Assembly (NCBI GenBank): GCA_024637035.1
Contig: JAGXFW010000024.1
Coordinates: 124,001-188,000, forward strand
DNA from: Actinomycetes bacterium
Lineage (GTDB): Bacteria; Actinomycetota; Thermoleophilia; RBG-16-64-13
DNA: 64,000 bases
Direction: 5' to 3'
Shown here one piece after another: positions 1 through 8,423 of the stretch. The notes under the pieces are model-generated. The model did not search any database, was not told the origin of the DNA, and worked only from the letters and a program-made list of their open reading frames with translations. Position 1 is the first letter of the stretch. Each line of letters opens with the position of its first letter. Both the position numbers and the translations under genes were made by a program.

Positions 1-1
1 G

Positions 2-394
2 CATCAAGAACTCGTACTGATCAAGGACATCCCTTTCTACTCCATCTGTGAGCACCACCTCACGCCTTTCTTCGGATTCGCGCACGTGGCCTACATCCCG
101 TCACGATGCGGCAAGATCGCCGGCCTCTCAAAGCTCGCGCGCCTCGTGAAGGTGGCCGCCGCGCGTCTCCAGCTCCAGGAGCGGCTCACAAGCTGTATCG
201 CCGACACACTCGTGGAGGCACTCGATCCCGAGGGCGTCCTCGTCTTGGTCCAGGCGGAGCACCTCTGTATGTCGATGCGCGGTGTGCGCACGGCAGGCGC
301 TCAAACGGTCACATCGGCGGTGCGCGGCATTTTCCGCACGAGTTCGGTCACCAGGGCCGAAGTACTGTCTCTGATCGAAGCTCCTCGGAAGTAG
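2..394 (+). CDS. folE: GTP cyclohydrolase I (5'-truncated by window edge)
   Basis: This is the C-terminal 130 residues of GTP cyclohydrolase I, which converts GTP to 7,8-dihydroneopterin triphosphate, the first step of folate synthesis in the cytoplasm. The fragment shows the CEHH motif (fragment residues 16-19) that supplies a zinc-binding Cys and catalytic His residues, and the later [10 protein letters not shown] segment with the second zinc Cys. The family is usually about 190-220 residues, so roughly a third lies outside the window. It is followed by folP, folB and folK in the same direction, which fits a folate operon. The identification is firm; the start cannot be seen. Confidence 0.95.
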   Translation, partial: HQELVLIKDIPFYSICEHHLTPFFGFAHVAYIPSRCGKIAGLSKLARLVKVAAARLQLQERLTSCIADTLVEALDPEGVLVLVQAEHLCMSMRGVRTAGAQTVTSAVRGIFRTSSVTRAEVLSLIEAPRK

Positions 395-445
395 GAGGTC
401 GCGTGATGATCCCCAAGGCGGAGGTCGCGCGATGATCCCCAAGGC
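394..445 (+). repeat. 26-bp tandem duplication of the folP RBS/start, forming a 9-codon leader ORF
   Basis: Two adjacent 26-base copies (394-419 and 420-445) match at 25 of 26 positions; the only difference is t404 against c430. Each copy carries a GGAGG ribosome binding site and an ATG followed by the same codons (M-I-P-K). The upstream ATG (406-408) opens a nine-codon frame, MIPKAEVAR, whose TGA (433-435) overlaps the folP ATG (432-434). The folE stop lies right at the left edge. Translation of the short leader would end on the folP start, an arrangement that allows termination-reinitiation coupling. Whether the leader is translated is not known. Confidence 0.85.
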
Positions 446-1646
446 CGGTCTGGCTCAGGTCGTGGCCCTTCGCGACGTCGACGAGGTGCGGGCTCTTCTC
501 GATGACATGCGGGTGTCGCCGGGCGGCACGGGCATCATGAAGCGCAAGGCGCTCTTCCGCGTCATCCGCGTGAAGGGGCTGGACGTTCGCGCGGCCAACA
601 TCCTCAAGCAGGAGATGCTCTCGCGCGGCGGCGAGGTGGCCACCTCGCGCGATGTCTACGAGATGGGTGCCACCGAGGCGGAGTGTCTGATCATGGGTAC
701 GCTCGCCCAATATGAGCGGCTGCTTCCGAAGCTCAGAGCCCAGCCCTTCGGGCTGAGAGAGATCGCCGACTCCATCGCCGCGGTGCTCGCCCATCACGAT
801 GCCCACGCACCTCTGTTCCACCCTGGGCTCGACTTGAGCCGACATCCTCGCATAATGGGGATCCTCAACATCACGCCGGACTCCTTTTCCGACCCGGGCG
901 ACCACTTCGATGCGGACGTCGCCGTCGCCGCGGCGTGGCGTATGGTCGACGAAGGCGCCGACATCATCGACGTGGGCGGGGAGTCCACTCGACCCGGTTC
1001 CGGTCGGGTGCCCGCCGAGACCGAGATGCGCCGGGTGCTGCCCGTGATCAAGGCTCTGGGCCAAGCCCTGCCCGCACCCATCTCTATCGATACCTATAGG
1101 GCGGAAGTCGCCGCCGCCGCCCTGGAGGCCGGCGCCTTCATGGTGAACGACGTCTCCGCGCTGCGCATGGACCCTGAGATGGTCGCGGTGGTGCGTGACG
1201 CCGGATGCCCCGTGGTGCTCATGCACATGCTCGGGGAGCCGAAGACGATGCAGGAAGACCCCTGGTATAGCAACGTGGTCGAAGACGTGTACGCGTTCTT
1301 CGTGGAGCGCCTCACCCATGCTGTGGATGCCGGTGTACCCGAGGAGAACCTCATGATCGACCCAGGGATCGGTTTCGGCAAGACCCTGGCCCACAACCTG
1401 GCCCTGGTGCGCCATTTGGACAGCTTCCGCTCACTGGGGCGCCCCGTCGTGTTGGGCGCTTCCCGCAAGCGGTTCCTGGGGGATCTGCTTGGGCTGCCCG
1501 AGGCGAAGGACAGAGTGAACGGGACCGTCGCCACGAGCGTGATCGCCGCTATGCACGACATCGATGTGCTGCGGGTACACGACGTGCGCGAGAACGTGGA
1601 AGCCATCCGCCTCACCCGGGCCGTCTTCCCCACCCACGAGAACTGA
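432..1646 (+). CDS. folP: Dihydropteroate synthase with extra N-terminal domain
   Basis: The enzyme condenses 6-hydroxymethyl-dihydropterin pyrophosphate with p-aminobenzoate to give dihydropteroate, and is the sulfonamide target. The pterin-binding TIM barrel starts near residue 140 with IMGILNITPDSFSD, followed by IDVGGESTRPG, PISIDTYRAEVA, VLMHMLGEP, MIDPGIGFGKT and GASRKRFLG, all in the family order. At 404 residues it is over 100 residues longer than the usual 270-290. The surplus is an N-terminal region (about 1-135) with no motif I can name; similar long forms exist in some Clostridia-like and deep-branching bacteria, as far as I recall. The start is the second of two duplicated RBS/ATG units. 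folE is upstream and folB downstream. Confidence 0.95.
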   Translation: MIPKAGLAQVVALRDVDEVRALLDDMRVSPGGTGIMKRKALFRVIRVKGLDVRAANILKQEMLSRGGEVATSRDVYEMGATEAECLIMGTLAQYERLLPKLRAQPFGLREIADSIAAVLAHHDAHAPLFHPGLDLSRHPRIMGILNITPDSFSDPGDHFDADVAVAAAWRMVDEGADIIDVGGESTRPGSGRVPAETEMRRVLPVIKALGQALPAPISIDTYRAEVAAAALEAGAFMVNDVSALRMDPEMVAVVRDAGCPVVLMHMLGEPKTMQEDPWYSNVVEDVYAFFVERLTHAVDAGVPEENLMIDPGIGFGKTLAHNLALVRHLDSFRSLGRPVVLGASRKRFLGDLLGLPEAKDRVNGTVATSVIAAMHDIDVLRVHDVRENVEAIRLTRAVFPTHEN

Positions 1647-1677
1647 CCCTGTGCGCCACGCTCGAGGAGGGAAGCCG

Positions 1678-2037
1678 GTGGACATCCATATCGACGGTCT
1701 CCAAACGTACGGCTACCATGGGGTGCTGCCTGAAGAGAAGACCCTCGGTCAACAGTTCATCTTCGACCTCCGCCTGACGTTGGCCGACTGCGCCGGCGTC
1801 CGCAGCGACGACGTCGAGGACACGATCGATTACACCGAGGTGATCGACGTGGTCACCGAAGTGGCCACGTGTGCCAGCTTCGACCTGCTCGAGAAGCTCG
1901 CCGGGTCGGTTGCGGATGCTCTACTCGAGCGCTTTCCAGTGGACAAAGTATGGGTGCGGGTCACCAAGCCGCATCCCCCGATCCCGTGTGCCGTGCGGGG
2001 TGTGGGAGTGTCACTGGAGGTCGGGAGGCCGCGATGA
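1678..2037 (+). CDS. folB: Dihydroneopterin aldolase
   Basis: FolB cleaves 7,8-dihydroneopterin to 6-hydroxymethyl-7,8-dihydropterin and glycolaldehyde. The GTG at 1678 is chosen because it follows a GAGGAGGGA ribosome binding site and gives 119 residues, the normal family size. The N-terminus has the family pattern IHIDGLQTYGYHGVLPEE (about residues 3-20), which includes the conserved YHGV region, and the C-terminal half has the KPHPPIP segment containing the catalytic-region lysine. The next gene, folK, starts within the stop codon (ATGA overlap), so the two are probably translationally coupled. Confidence 0.93.
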   Translation: MDIHIDGLQTYGYHGVLPEEKTLGQQFIFDLRLTLADCAGVRSDDVEDTIDYTEVIDVVTEVATCASFDLLEKLAGSVADALLERFPVDKVWVRVTKPHPPIPCAVRGVGVSLEVGRPR

Positions 2038-2579
2038 CGTCGGGGCCTGTGGTTGATGGCGCCGTAGTGCGGTCGACCGTGAGGGCGTTCCTCGGTCTGG
2101 GCTCGAACGTGGGGGACAGCCGCGCGTTGTTGGCCGCTGCGGTGGCCGATCTGGAAGGAACGGCCCGCGTGCAGGTGGTCGGGCTCTCGCGACTGTATCG
2201 CACCGCCGCGGTGGAACTCGAAGACCAGCCCGATTTCCTGAATATCGTGGTCGAGGTGGCGACCTCGCTGGGCCCTCTCGAACTCCTCGACGAGGCGCAG
2301 CGACTGGAGCGCGACGCGGGTCGTGAGCGCACCGTACGGTGGGGGCCGCGCACGCTCGATGTGGACGTGCTCTGGTACGATGGCATCCTCATCGACGAGG
2401 AGCGCCTCCAGGTGCCGCACCCACGTATGGAAGAGCGGCGTTTCGTGCTGGAACCCCTGGCGGAACTCGACCCGCACCTGCTGCTGCCGAGCGGTCGCTC
2501 GGTGCGCGAGGCGCTCGCCGACACGCTTGAACAGGCAGTCGAGGTGAACGACCCCCAGAAGGAGAGAGACGCGCTTTGA
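2034..2579 (+). CDS. folK: 2-amino-4-hydroxy-6-hydroxymethyldihydropteridine pyrophosphokinase
   Basis: HPPK transfers pyrophosphate from ATP to 6-hydroxymethyl-dihydropterin, making the substrate of FolP. The 181-residue product has a FLGLGSNVGD start (after about 16 residues), the YRTAAVELEDQPDFLN stretch that contacts the pterin, WGPRTLDVDVLWYDG with the two metal-binding aspartates, and the VPHPRMEERRFVLEPLAEL signature. The ATG at 2034 overlaps the folB stop by four bases, and the folK TGA shares one base with the nadA ATG, so folate and NAD genes appear to form one transcript. Confidence 0.94.
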   Translation: MTSGPVVDGAVVRSTVRAFLGLGSNVGDSRALLAAAVADLEGTARVQVVGLSRLYRTAAVELEDQPDFLNIVVEVATSLGPLELLDEAQRLERDAGRERTVRWGPRTLDVDVLWYDGILIDEERLQVPHPRMEERRFVLEPLAELDPHLLLPSGRSVREALADTLEQAVEVNDPQKERDAL

Positions 2580-3493
2580 TGGACTATTCGGCCATGCAAG
2601 AAGAGTTGAGGGCCCTGGCGAGAGAGAAGAACGCTGTGGTGCTCGCGCACAACTACCAGAGGGCCGAGGTGCAGGATGCCGCCGACTTCGTGGGCGACTC
2701 CCTCGGCCTGTCGCGCGAAGCGGCGGCCTCTGAGGCTAGTGTGATCCTCTTCTGTGGGGTCGACTTCATGGCCGAGACGGCCGCCATCCTCGCTCCGGAG
2801 AAGACGGTGATCTTCCCGGAGCCACGTGCCCATTGCCCCATGGCGGCGATGGTGGACCCCGAAGGGCTGGCGGCGCTCAAGGCCGAACACCCCGGGGCGG
2901 TCGTGGTGAGCTACGTGAACACGTCGGCCGCGGTGAAGGCCCTCTCCGACGTGTGCTGCACGAGCGCGAACGCCGCTGAGGTCATCTTGGCGATGCCCGC
3001 CGATCGACCCATCATCTTCACGCCCGACTGCAACCTGGGTGCGTGGGTGTCGCAGAAGACCGGTCGCGAGCTGATCCTCTGGCAAGGGTACTGTCCCACG
3101 CACGACCTCATCCAACCTGAAGACATCCTCGAGGCGCGCGCCACCCACCCGGATGCCAAGGTGGTGGTGCACCCCGAGTGCCGCCCCGACGTGACCGCGC
3201 TCGCAGACGCGGTCGAAAGCACCTCGGGCATGATCCGTTTCTGTCGCGAGGACGACGCGCTGGAGTACATCGTGGGCACGGAAGAGGGCATGATCCATCG
3301 TCTGTCCGTCGACGTACCGTCCAAGCGCTTCCACCTGGTGAGTCAGGCCGTCGTATGCCCCACCATGAAGATGACCACCCTGCGGAAGGCGATCGAAGCA
3401 CTGCGCACCGGGGGCCCGGTCGTCACGGTGCCGGAGGAGACGCGTGCCAAAGCGTTGGCCGCTGTGCAGCGAATGGTGGAGATCGGCCGTTGA
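2579..3493 (+). CDS. nadA: Quinolinate synthase
   Basis: NadA condenses iminoaspartate (made by NadB) with dihydroxyacetone phosphate to quinolinate, using one [4Fe-4S] cluster. The 304-residue protein has the three cysteines at the spacing expected for cluster ligands: C86 (HCPMA), C172 (GYCPTH) and C260 (VVCPTMK). LAHNYQ near residue 23 and the conserved FTPDCNLG segment also fit the short Cys-ligand form of NadA. The ATG at 2579 overlaps the folK stop by one base and follows AAGGAGAG. It is the first gene of a nadA-nadB-nadC set. Confidence 0.95.
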   Translation: MDYSAMQEELRALAREKNAVVLAHNYQRAEVQDAADFVGDSLGLSREAAASEASVILFCGVDFMAETAAILAPEKTVIFPEPRAHCPMAAMVDPEGLAALKAEHPGAVVVSYVNTSAAVKALSDVCCTSANAAEVILAMPADRPIIFTPDCNLGAWVSQKTGRELILWQGYCPTHDLIQPEDILEARATHPDAKVVVHPECRPDVTALADAVESTSGMIRFCREDDALEYIVGTEEGMIHRLSVDVPSKRFHLVSQAVVCPTMKMTTLRKAIEALRTGGPVVTVPEETRAKALAAVQRMVEIGR

Positions 3494-3521
3494 ACGCGAC
3501 GGGCCACTGGGGGAGGGCCCG

Positions 3522-5180
3522 GTGAGCGAACAGTCTGGACGCCCGTATCTGATCGCCAGCGGCGGAGCGAAGGTGCGCTACCGTAGCCACGATGTCCTCG
3601 TGGTCGGCAGCGGCATCGGTGGTCTGACGACCGCGTTGGGCGCCGCTCGCAAGTGGGATGTGGCCCTTCTCACGAAGAGTTCGCTTTCCGACACCACGAC
3701 CTTCCTGGCCCAAGGCGGCATAGCGGCGGCCGTCGGCCCGCTCGATTCGCCCGACCTCCACTTCGCCGACACGTTGACCGCGGGCGCGGGGCTGAGCGAA
3801 GAGATCCCGGTGCGCGTGCTTGTGGAAGAAGGTCCCGACCGAGTGCACGAACTCGAGTTGTTGGGCACGAAGTTCGATCATCGTGACGGCCAACTGGTCC
3901 TGGCATCTGAGGGCGCTCACTCGGTGCCGCGCGTGGTGCGAGCGGGGGGCGACGCAACGGGCTCAGTAGTGGCCGGCGCCCTGACTCAGGCCATGATCTC
4001 CGGAAGTTCTGTGGAGTTGCGCGAAGGCGAGTTCGTCATCGACCTGCTCACGGACGGTGGCACATGCATCGGCGCTCTGTCGATCGACGGCGAGGGCGTC
4101 CTCACCTTGAACCACGCGCGCGCCGTCGTGATGGCCAGCGGGGGCGCGGGTCAGGTCTACTCCCGCACAACGAACCCAGATGTCGCCACCGGCGACGGCT
4201 ATGCGATGGGGTACCGCGCGGGAGTGGTCCTTCGCGACATGGAGTTCGTGCAGTTCCACCCTACCGCGCTGCACGTCGATGAGAACCCCACTTTCCTCCT
4301 CACCGAAGCCTTGCGGGGCGAAGGGGCGTACCTCACCGACGCCAAGGGCGAGCGGTTCATGCTGGGAGTACACGCGCGCGCCGAGCTCGCGCCGCGAGAC
4401 GTGGTGGTTCGGAGGATGCGGGAGGTGATGATCCGCGACGGTGTGGACCACGTGTTCCTCGATGCCGGCCATCTGGATTGCGAGTTCCTGCGTGAACGCT
4501 TCCCGACGGTCTTCGGGGGGCTCGAGTCGCGGGGGTTGGACCTCTGTCACGCCCCGGTGCCGGTGTCGCCTACCGCGCACTACTGCATCGGGGGGCTACT
4601 TACCGATGTGTGGGGTCGCACATCGCTGCCCGGGCTATATTCGTGTGGAGAAGCCTCGTGCACGGGAGTGCACGGCGCCAATCGACTCGCCTCGAACTCG
4701 TTGCTCGAGGGCCTCGTGTTCGGCGACCGCATCGCGCGTGATCTCGACCGGTTGCTCGCGCAGTCAAGCCGTCCGGTGCGGAAGTTCCGCCTCGACTTGC
4801 CCGACGAACAGCGGGAAGGTAACCCCCCCTCCGAGGTCGCCGCGGCCCGCCGGACCGTGGGCGAGATCATGACTCGGTGCTGCGGGATCGTGCGCGACGC
4901 CTCCGGGCTCTCAGAGGGCGCGCGGCTCATCGCAGGGCTGCGCGATTCGCTTCGACCGCCGGGTCGCGACGTCGATGAGCTCGAGTTGTTCAACCTGCTC
5001 ACTGTCGCCGCACTCACGATCAGTGCGGCGACGTCGCGGCTTGAAAGCAGGGGCGTCCACCTGCGCCTCGACTACCCAGAGGTCGATGACGTCAATTGGC
5101 GGCGGCATGTCACCGTGCAATACGATGAAGCGCGGGAGGCCGCGCACGTGCGCGTTCTGGGCCGGAAGGGAGAGGTGTGA
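3522..5180 (+). CDS. nadB: L-aspartate oxidase
   Basis: This flavoprotein oxidises L-aspartate to iminoaspartate, which NadA uses. The Rossmann FAD motif VVGSGIGGLTTALGAA lies near residue 28, followed by TTFLAQGGIAAAV, FVQFHPTAL, RGEGAYLTD, ELAPRDVVVR with the active-site Arg, HYCIGGLLTD and the C-terminal FAD segment HGANRLASNSLLEG. These are shared with fumarate reductase flavoproteins, but the flanking nadA and nadC settle the role. The GTG at 3522 follows a G-rich GGGGGAGGG ribosome binding site and gives 552 residues; an in-frame upstream start would overlap nadA. The stop overlaps the nadC GTG. Confidence 0.95.
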   Translation: MSEQSGRPYLIASGGAKVRYRSHDVLVVGSGIGGLTTALGAARKWDVALLTKSSLSDTTTFLAQGGIAAAVGPLDSPDLHFADTLTAGAGLSEEIPVRVLVEEGPDRVHELELLGTKFDHRDGQLVLASEGAHSVPRVVRAGGDATGSVVAGALTQAMISGSSVELREGEFVIDLLTDGGTCIGALSIDGEGVLTLNHARAVVMASGGAGQVYSRTTNPDVATGDGYAMGYRAGVVLRDMEFVQFHPTALHVDENPTFLLTEALRGEGAYLTDAKGERFMLGVHARAELAPRDVVVRRMREVMIRDGVDHVFLDAGHLDCEFLRERFPTVFGGLESRGLDLCHAPVPVSPTAHYCIGGLLTDVWGRTSLPGLYSCGEASCTGVHGANRLASNSLLEGLVFGDRIARDLDRLLAQSSRPVRKFRLDLPDEQREGNPPSEVAAARRTVGEIMTRCCGIVRDASGLSEGARLIAGLRDSLRPPGRDVDELELFNLLTVAALTISAATSRLESRGVHLRLDYPEVDDVNWRRHVTVQYDEAREAAHVRVLGRKGEV

Positions 5181-6022
5181 GACTCGATGAGACCACGTTG
5201 AGGCTCGTGCGCCTCGCTTTGGCGGAGGATCTCGCTGGGTTCGGGGATGTCACGTCTGCTCTCACTATCGACGCGGCCTCTCGATCCAAGGCGGCTATCG
5301 TGACGCGCGAGGGCACCGTGGTCTCAGGGCTCGACCTTGCCGCCGCCGTCATGTCCGAGGTCGATACCGATGTCGCCTTCGAGCGCCTAGCCGACGACGG
5401 GGGAGAGGTGGGGCCGACCGTGGCCATCGCGCGGATGGTCGGGCCCTCGCGGAGCATCCTCGCAGGGGAGCGCACGATGCTGAATCTGCTCACAGGCCTG
5501 TGCGGTGTGGCAACGCAGGCCCTTCGTTTCGCCCGGGCGGTGGAGGGCACCGGCGTTACGGTGGTGGACACCCGGAAGACCACACCGGGGCTCCGCCTGT
5601 GGGAGAAGAAGGCGGTGCGCGATGGGGGGTGCGGCAACCACCGCTTCGGCTTGTTCGATCTGATCATGATCAAGGACAACCACGTGGCGGCCGGGGGTGG
5701 GGTAGCGGCTACCGTGACGCGCGCCCGCCGAGGGGCTCCGTTCCCCATGAAGGTCGAGGTGGAAGTGTCCGACGAGCAGGGGTTGCTCGAGGCGCTGGCC
5801 GCCGGAGCCGACATCGTCATGTTCGACAACGTGGGTGCGGTCGAACTCAAGCGTCTGGTCTCGGTGGCGCGCAGCCTGCGGCCCGAGGTCGTGCTCGAGG
5901 CGTCGGGCGGGGTGACCCTGGGGTCGGTTCGGCCCATTGCCGAGACCGGAGTGGACATCATCTCGACCAGCGCTCTCACGACCGGCGCCCCGCCGGTGGA
6001 TCTTGGTCTTGACTTCGAGTAG
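5177..6022 (+). CDS. nadC: Nicotinate-nucleotide pyrophosphorylase (carboxylating)
   Basis: NadC converts quinolinate and PRPP to nicotinate mononucleotide with loss of CO2 and pyrophosphate. Signature segments are DTRKTTPGLRLWEKKAV (about residues 133-149), GGCGNHRFGLFD, IKDNH, VEVEVSD, IVMFDN and EASGGVT, containing the Arg, Lys and His residues that bind the two phosphates. The length, 281 residues, is typical. The GTG start overlaps the nadB TGA by four bases, so coupling is likely. coaX follows after 15 bases, a common neighbour in Gram-positive bacteria. Confidence 0.95.
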   Translation: MRLDETTLRLVRLALAEDLAGFGDVTSALTIDAASRSKAAIVTREGTVVSGLDLAAAVMSEVDTDVAFERLADDGGEVGPTVAIARMVGPSRSILAGERTMLNLLTGLCGVATQALRFARAVEGTGVTVVDTRKTTPGLRLWEKKAVRDGGCGNHRFGLFDLIMIKDNHVAAGGGVAATVTRARRGAPFPMKVEVEVSDEQGLLEALAAGADIVMFDNVGAVELKRLVSVARSLRPEVVLEASGGVTLGSVRPIAETGVDIISTSALTTGAPPVDLGLDFE

Positions 6023-6037
6023 CGGCAAGGAGGCGTC

Positions 6038-6802
6038 GTGCTTCTCGCGGTAGACATCGGCAATACCCAAACCGTGCTCGGTCTGTTCGAGGATTCCGTT
6101 CTCACGGACCAATGGCGAGTGTCGACCGAGGTGCAGCGTACGGCCGATGAGTTGGGAGCGTTGCTCGACACGTTGCTGCGCACCCGGGGGTTCTCCTTGG
6201 GAACGGTGAGCGCCGTGGCGCTCTCCTCCGTGGTGCCCGCCCTCAATCGGGAGTACCTTGCGATGAGCGACCGCTATCTGGGGGTCACTCCCCTCGTGGT
6301 GGGGCCGGGGGTGAAGACAGGCATGCCTATCCTCACCGCGAACCCCCGCGAGGTGGGCGCGGATCTCATCGTGGACGCCGTCGCCGCCTACGAGGACGTG
6401 GGGGGCGCCTGTGTGGTCGTTGACTTCGGTACGGCCACCACCTTCGGTGCCGTATCCGCTCGAGGGGAGTATCTGGGCCACGCGATCGCGCCTGGCATCA
6501 ATACTTCGCTCGAAGCTCTGGCTCGGGCCGCGGCCAAGCTTCCCCGAGTAGAACTGGTGGATCCCGGCAGCGTGATAGGCAAGACGACCGTGCACAGCAT
6601 GCAAGCCGGAGCGGTGTACGGGTTCGCGGGGCAGGTGGACGGCATAGTCGCTCGCATGCGTCAGGAACTGGGCGGCGAGGCGGTGTCGGTTGCCACAGGG
6701 GGACTCGCGCCGCTGATCTTCGAACACTCCACGACCCTCGACCGGCTGGACGAACACCTCACGCTTCGCGGCCTGGAGATCGTCCACCGGCGCAATCGGT
6801 AG
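6038..6802 (+). CDS. coaX: Type III pantothenate kinase
   Basis: CoaX phosphorylates pantothenate, the first committed step of coenzyme A synthesis. It is an ASKHA-fold kinase; the phosphate-1 motif DIGNTQTVLG is at residues 5-14, the DFGTATTF phosphate-2 motif is near residue 130, and the GxITPG-like segment is present as AIAPGINTS. The length of 254 residues is normal, and no feedback-sensitive type I or II kinase signature is present. The GTG at 6038 follows AAGGAGG with about six bases between them. Confidence 0.94.
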   Translation: MLLAVDIGNTQTVLGLFEDSVLTDQWRVSTEVQRTADELGALLDTLLRTRGFSLGTVSAVALSSVVPALNREYLAMSDRYLGVTPLVVGPGVKTGMPILTANPREVGADLIVDAVAAYEDVGGACVVVDFGTATTFGAVSARGEYLGHAIAPGINTSLEALARAAAKLPRVELVDPGSVIGKTTVHSMQAGAVYGFAGQVDGIVARMRQELGGEAVSVATGGLAPLIFEHSTTLDRLDEHLTLRGLEIVHRRNR

Positions 6803-6808
6803 GCGCTC

Positions 6809-7864
6809 ATGGTGGCGTCGCGGCATGAGCCGATCGGGGGCGGCGAGGATCGATCCACCCCCGTCCGGCCCGCAGCGATGACCGACCCGTTCCTTGTGGG
6901 ACCCGTCGTCGTGCCGAATCGCGTGATCCTGGCTCCCATGGCCGGCATGACCACCAGCGCCTTCCGGCGGCGGGCACGCGCGTTCGGGGCGGGCCTTCTG
7001 GTCACCGAGATGGTGAGCGCGTACGGACTGATCTACGGGGATGCCCGGACTCGGCACTTCCTCGAGTTCCACGAGGACGAACGACCCCTTGCCCTTCAAC
7101 TGTTCGCCGACGACCCCGAGGTGCTCGCCCGTGCCGTGCACATCGTGCTCGACGGACCGCGGGTGCCCGACATGATCGATATAAACATGGGCTGCCCGGT
7201 ACGCAAGGTGATGAAGACGGGCGCCGGGGCCGCCCTTCTGGCGGACCCGGCGCGAGCGGGGATGGTGGCGGCGGCGGCCGTGCGCGCCGCCGCCACCATC
7301 CCGGTGACCGCGAAGATCAGAAGCGGTCTGACGCCCGACCACGAGGTCGCAGTGGAGGTTGCCAAGAGGCTCGAGGAAGCGGGCGTGGCGGCCATCGCCG
7401 TTCATCCACGGGCGGCCTCCCAGCTCTATCGTGGTCGCGCCGATCACGAGGTCACGGCTCGCGTCGTGCGTGAGGTGAGCCTGCCCGTGTTCGCGTCTGG
7501 CGACGTGTTCGGCGCAGCCGAGAGTCGACGCATCATCACCGAGACGGGTGCGTCGGCCGTGATGGTGGCGCGCGCCGCTCAGAGCGGCCCCTGGGTGGTG
7601 CGCGATATCCTCGACGGTGTCGACCGGCCGCGCCCTCCTCTTGCCGAGATCGTGACGGAACTCCGCGCGCTGCTCGCCGCCGCTGCCTCCGATATGGGCT
7701 CAGCGCGGTCGGCGAGGTGGATCAGGAAGTCTCTGGGTTGGTATCTGAAGGGCTCGGGCCTTCACCCCGGTGCGGTCGATGACCTGCGTTGCCATGTGGG
7801 CGCCGTCGCCCTTGACTCCGCCTTGGAGTCGCTCGTCCCTGGTCCGTCGGCATCGTCGATTTGA
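6809..7864 (+). CDS. dusB: tRNA-dihydrouridine synthase (DusB-like)
   Basis: Dus enzymes reduce uridines in the tRNA D-loop with an FMN cofactor. Motifs in order are ILAPMAGMTTSAFR (FMN-binding start of the barrel), LQLFADDP, DINMGCPVRKVMKTGAGAAL with the catalytic Cys, VTAKIRSG, IAVHPRAASQLYRG and GDVFGAAESRRII. The 351-residue version starts at 6809, but an in-frame ATG at 6878 gives 328 residues, closer to the family size; neither has a convincing ribosome binding site. The position just before greA and lysS matches the dusB-lysS order of Bacillus. The stop codon overlaps the greA -35 box. Confidence 0.92.
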   Translation: MVASRHEPIGGGEDRSTPVRPAAMTDPFLVGPVVVPNRVILAPMAGMTTSAFRRRARAFGAGLLVTEMVSAYGLIYGDARTRHFLEFHEDERPLALQLFADDPEVLARAVHIVLDGPRVPDMIDINMGCPVRKVMKTGAGAALLADPARAGMVAAAAVRAAATIPVTAKIRSGLTPDHEVAVEVAKRLEEAGVAAIAVHPRAASQLYRGRADHEVTARVVREVSLPVFASGDVFGAAESRRIITETGASAVMVARAAQSGPWVVRDILDGVDRPRPPLAEIVTELRALLAAAASDMGSARSARWIRKSLGWYLKGSGLHPGAVDDLRCHVGAVALDSALESLVPGPSASSI

Positions 7865-7890
7865 CTTTATGACCCTGGTTCACCTATACT
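7861..7890 (+). promoter_or_regulatory. Probable sigma-A promoter of greA
   Basis: TTGACT (7861-7866) and TATACT (7885-7890) are separated by 18 bases, a good match to the housekeeping consensus. The -35 box overlaps the last bases and stop codon of dusB. Transcription would start near 7897, about 47 bases before the greA GTG. Confidence 0.7.
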
Positions 7891-7943
7891 CCCGGCCTGA
7901 ATTCGCCCGGGTATACGTGGTGGTGGGAGAGGAAGGTCCAAGA

Positions 7944-8423
7944 GTGCAGAACAAGGAAATCGTCCTAACCCAAGAGGGTCTGAAGAAGCTTCAGGAAGAG
8001 ATCGAACGTCTCTCCACGGCAGAGCGCCAGGCCGTCGCTGAGCGCATCCGCGAGGCGCGAGACTTCGGTGATATCTCGGAGAACTCCGAGTACGACGCTG
8101 CCAAGAACGACCAGGCCATGCTTGAGCATCGCATCGGTCAGCTCGAGGAGAAGCTCCGGCGGGCTCGCGTGATCAAGGAATCCGAGATATCGCGCGACAA
8201 GGTCTCGGTCGGGGTCACGGTGACGCTGAGAGACCTCGACTGCAAAGAGGACTTCAAATACCAACTCGTCGGTTCCGCGGAAGCGGATCCCTCGAACCAC
8301 AAGCTCTCGAACGAGTCGCCGGTGGGTCAGGCGATCCTCGGCAAAGCGGTGGGCGACACGGTGACCGTTCCTGCGCCGATCGGATCGGTGCGCTATGAGG
8401 TCCTCAGTATCGAGGTGGTGTGA
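7944..8423 (+). CDS. greA: Transcription elongation factor GreA
   Basis: GreA enters the secondary channel of RNA polymerase and stimulates cleavage of backtracked RNA. The GTG at 7944 is chosen because it follows GAGAGGAAGG and gives 159 residues, the standard length. The N-terminal coiled coil starts with LTQEGLKKLQEEIERL and has the tip GDISENSEYDAAK with the acidic residues that coordinate the cleavage magnesium. The C-terminal domain ends with the SPVGQAILGKAVGDTVTV FKBP-like segment. It has its own promoter upstream and runs directly into lysS. Confidence 0.96.
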   Translation: MQNKEIVLTQEGLKKLQEEIERLSTAERQAVAERIREARDFGDISENSEYDAAKNDQAMLEHRIGQLEEKLRRARVIKESEISRDKVSVGVTVTLRDLDCKEDFKYQLVGSAEADPSNHKLSNESPVGQAILGKAVGDTVTVPAPIGSVRYEVLSIEVV

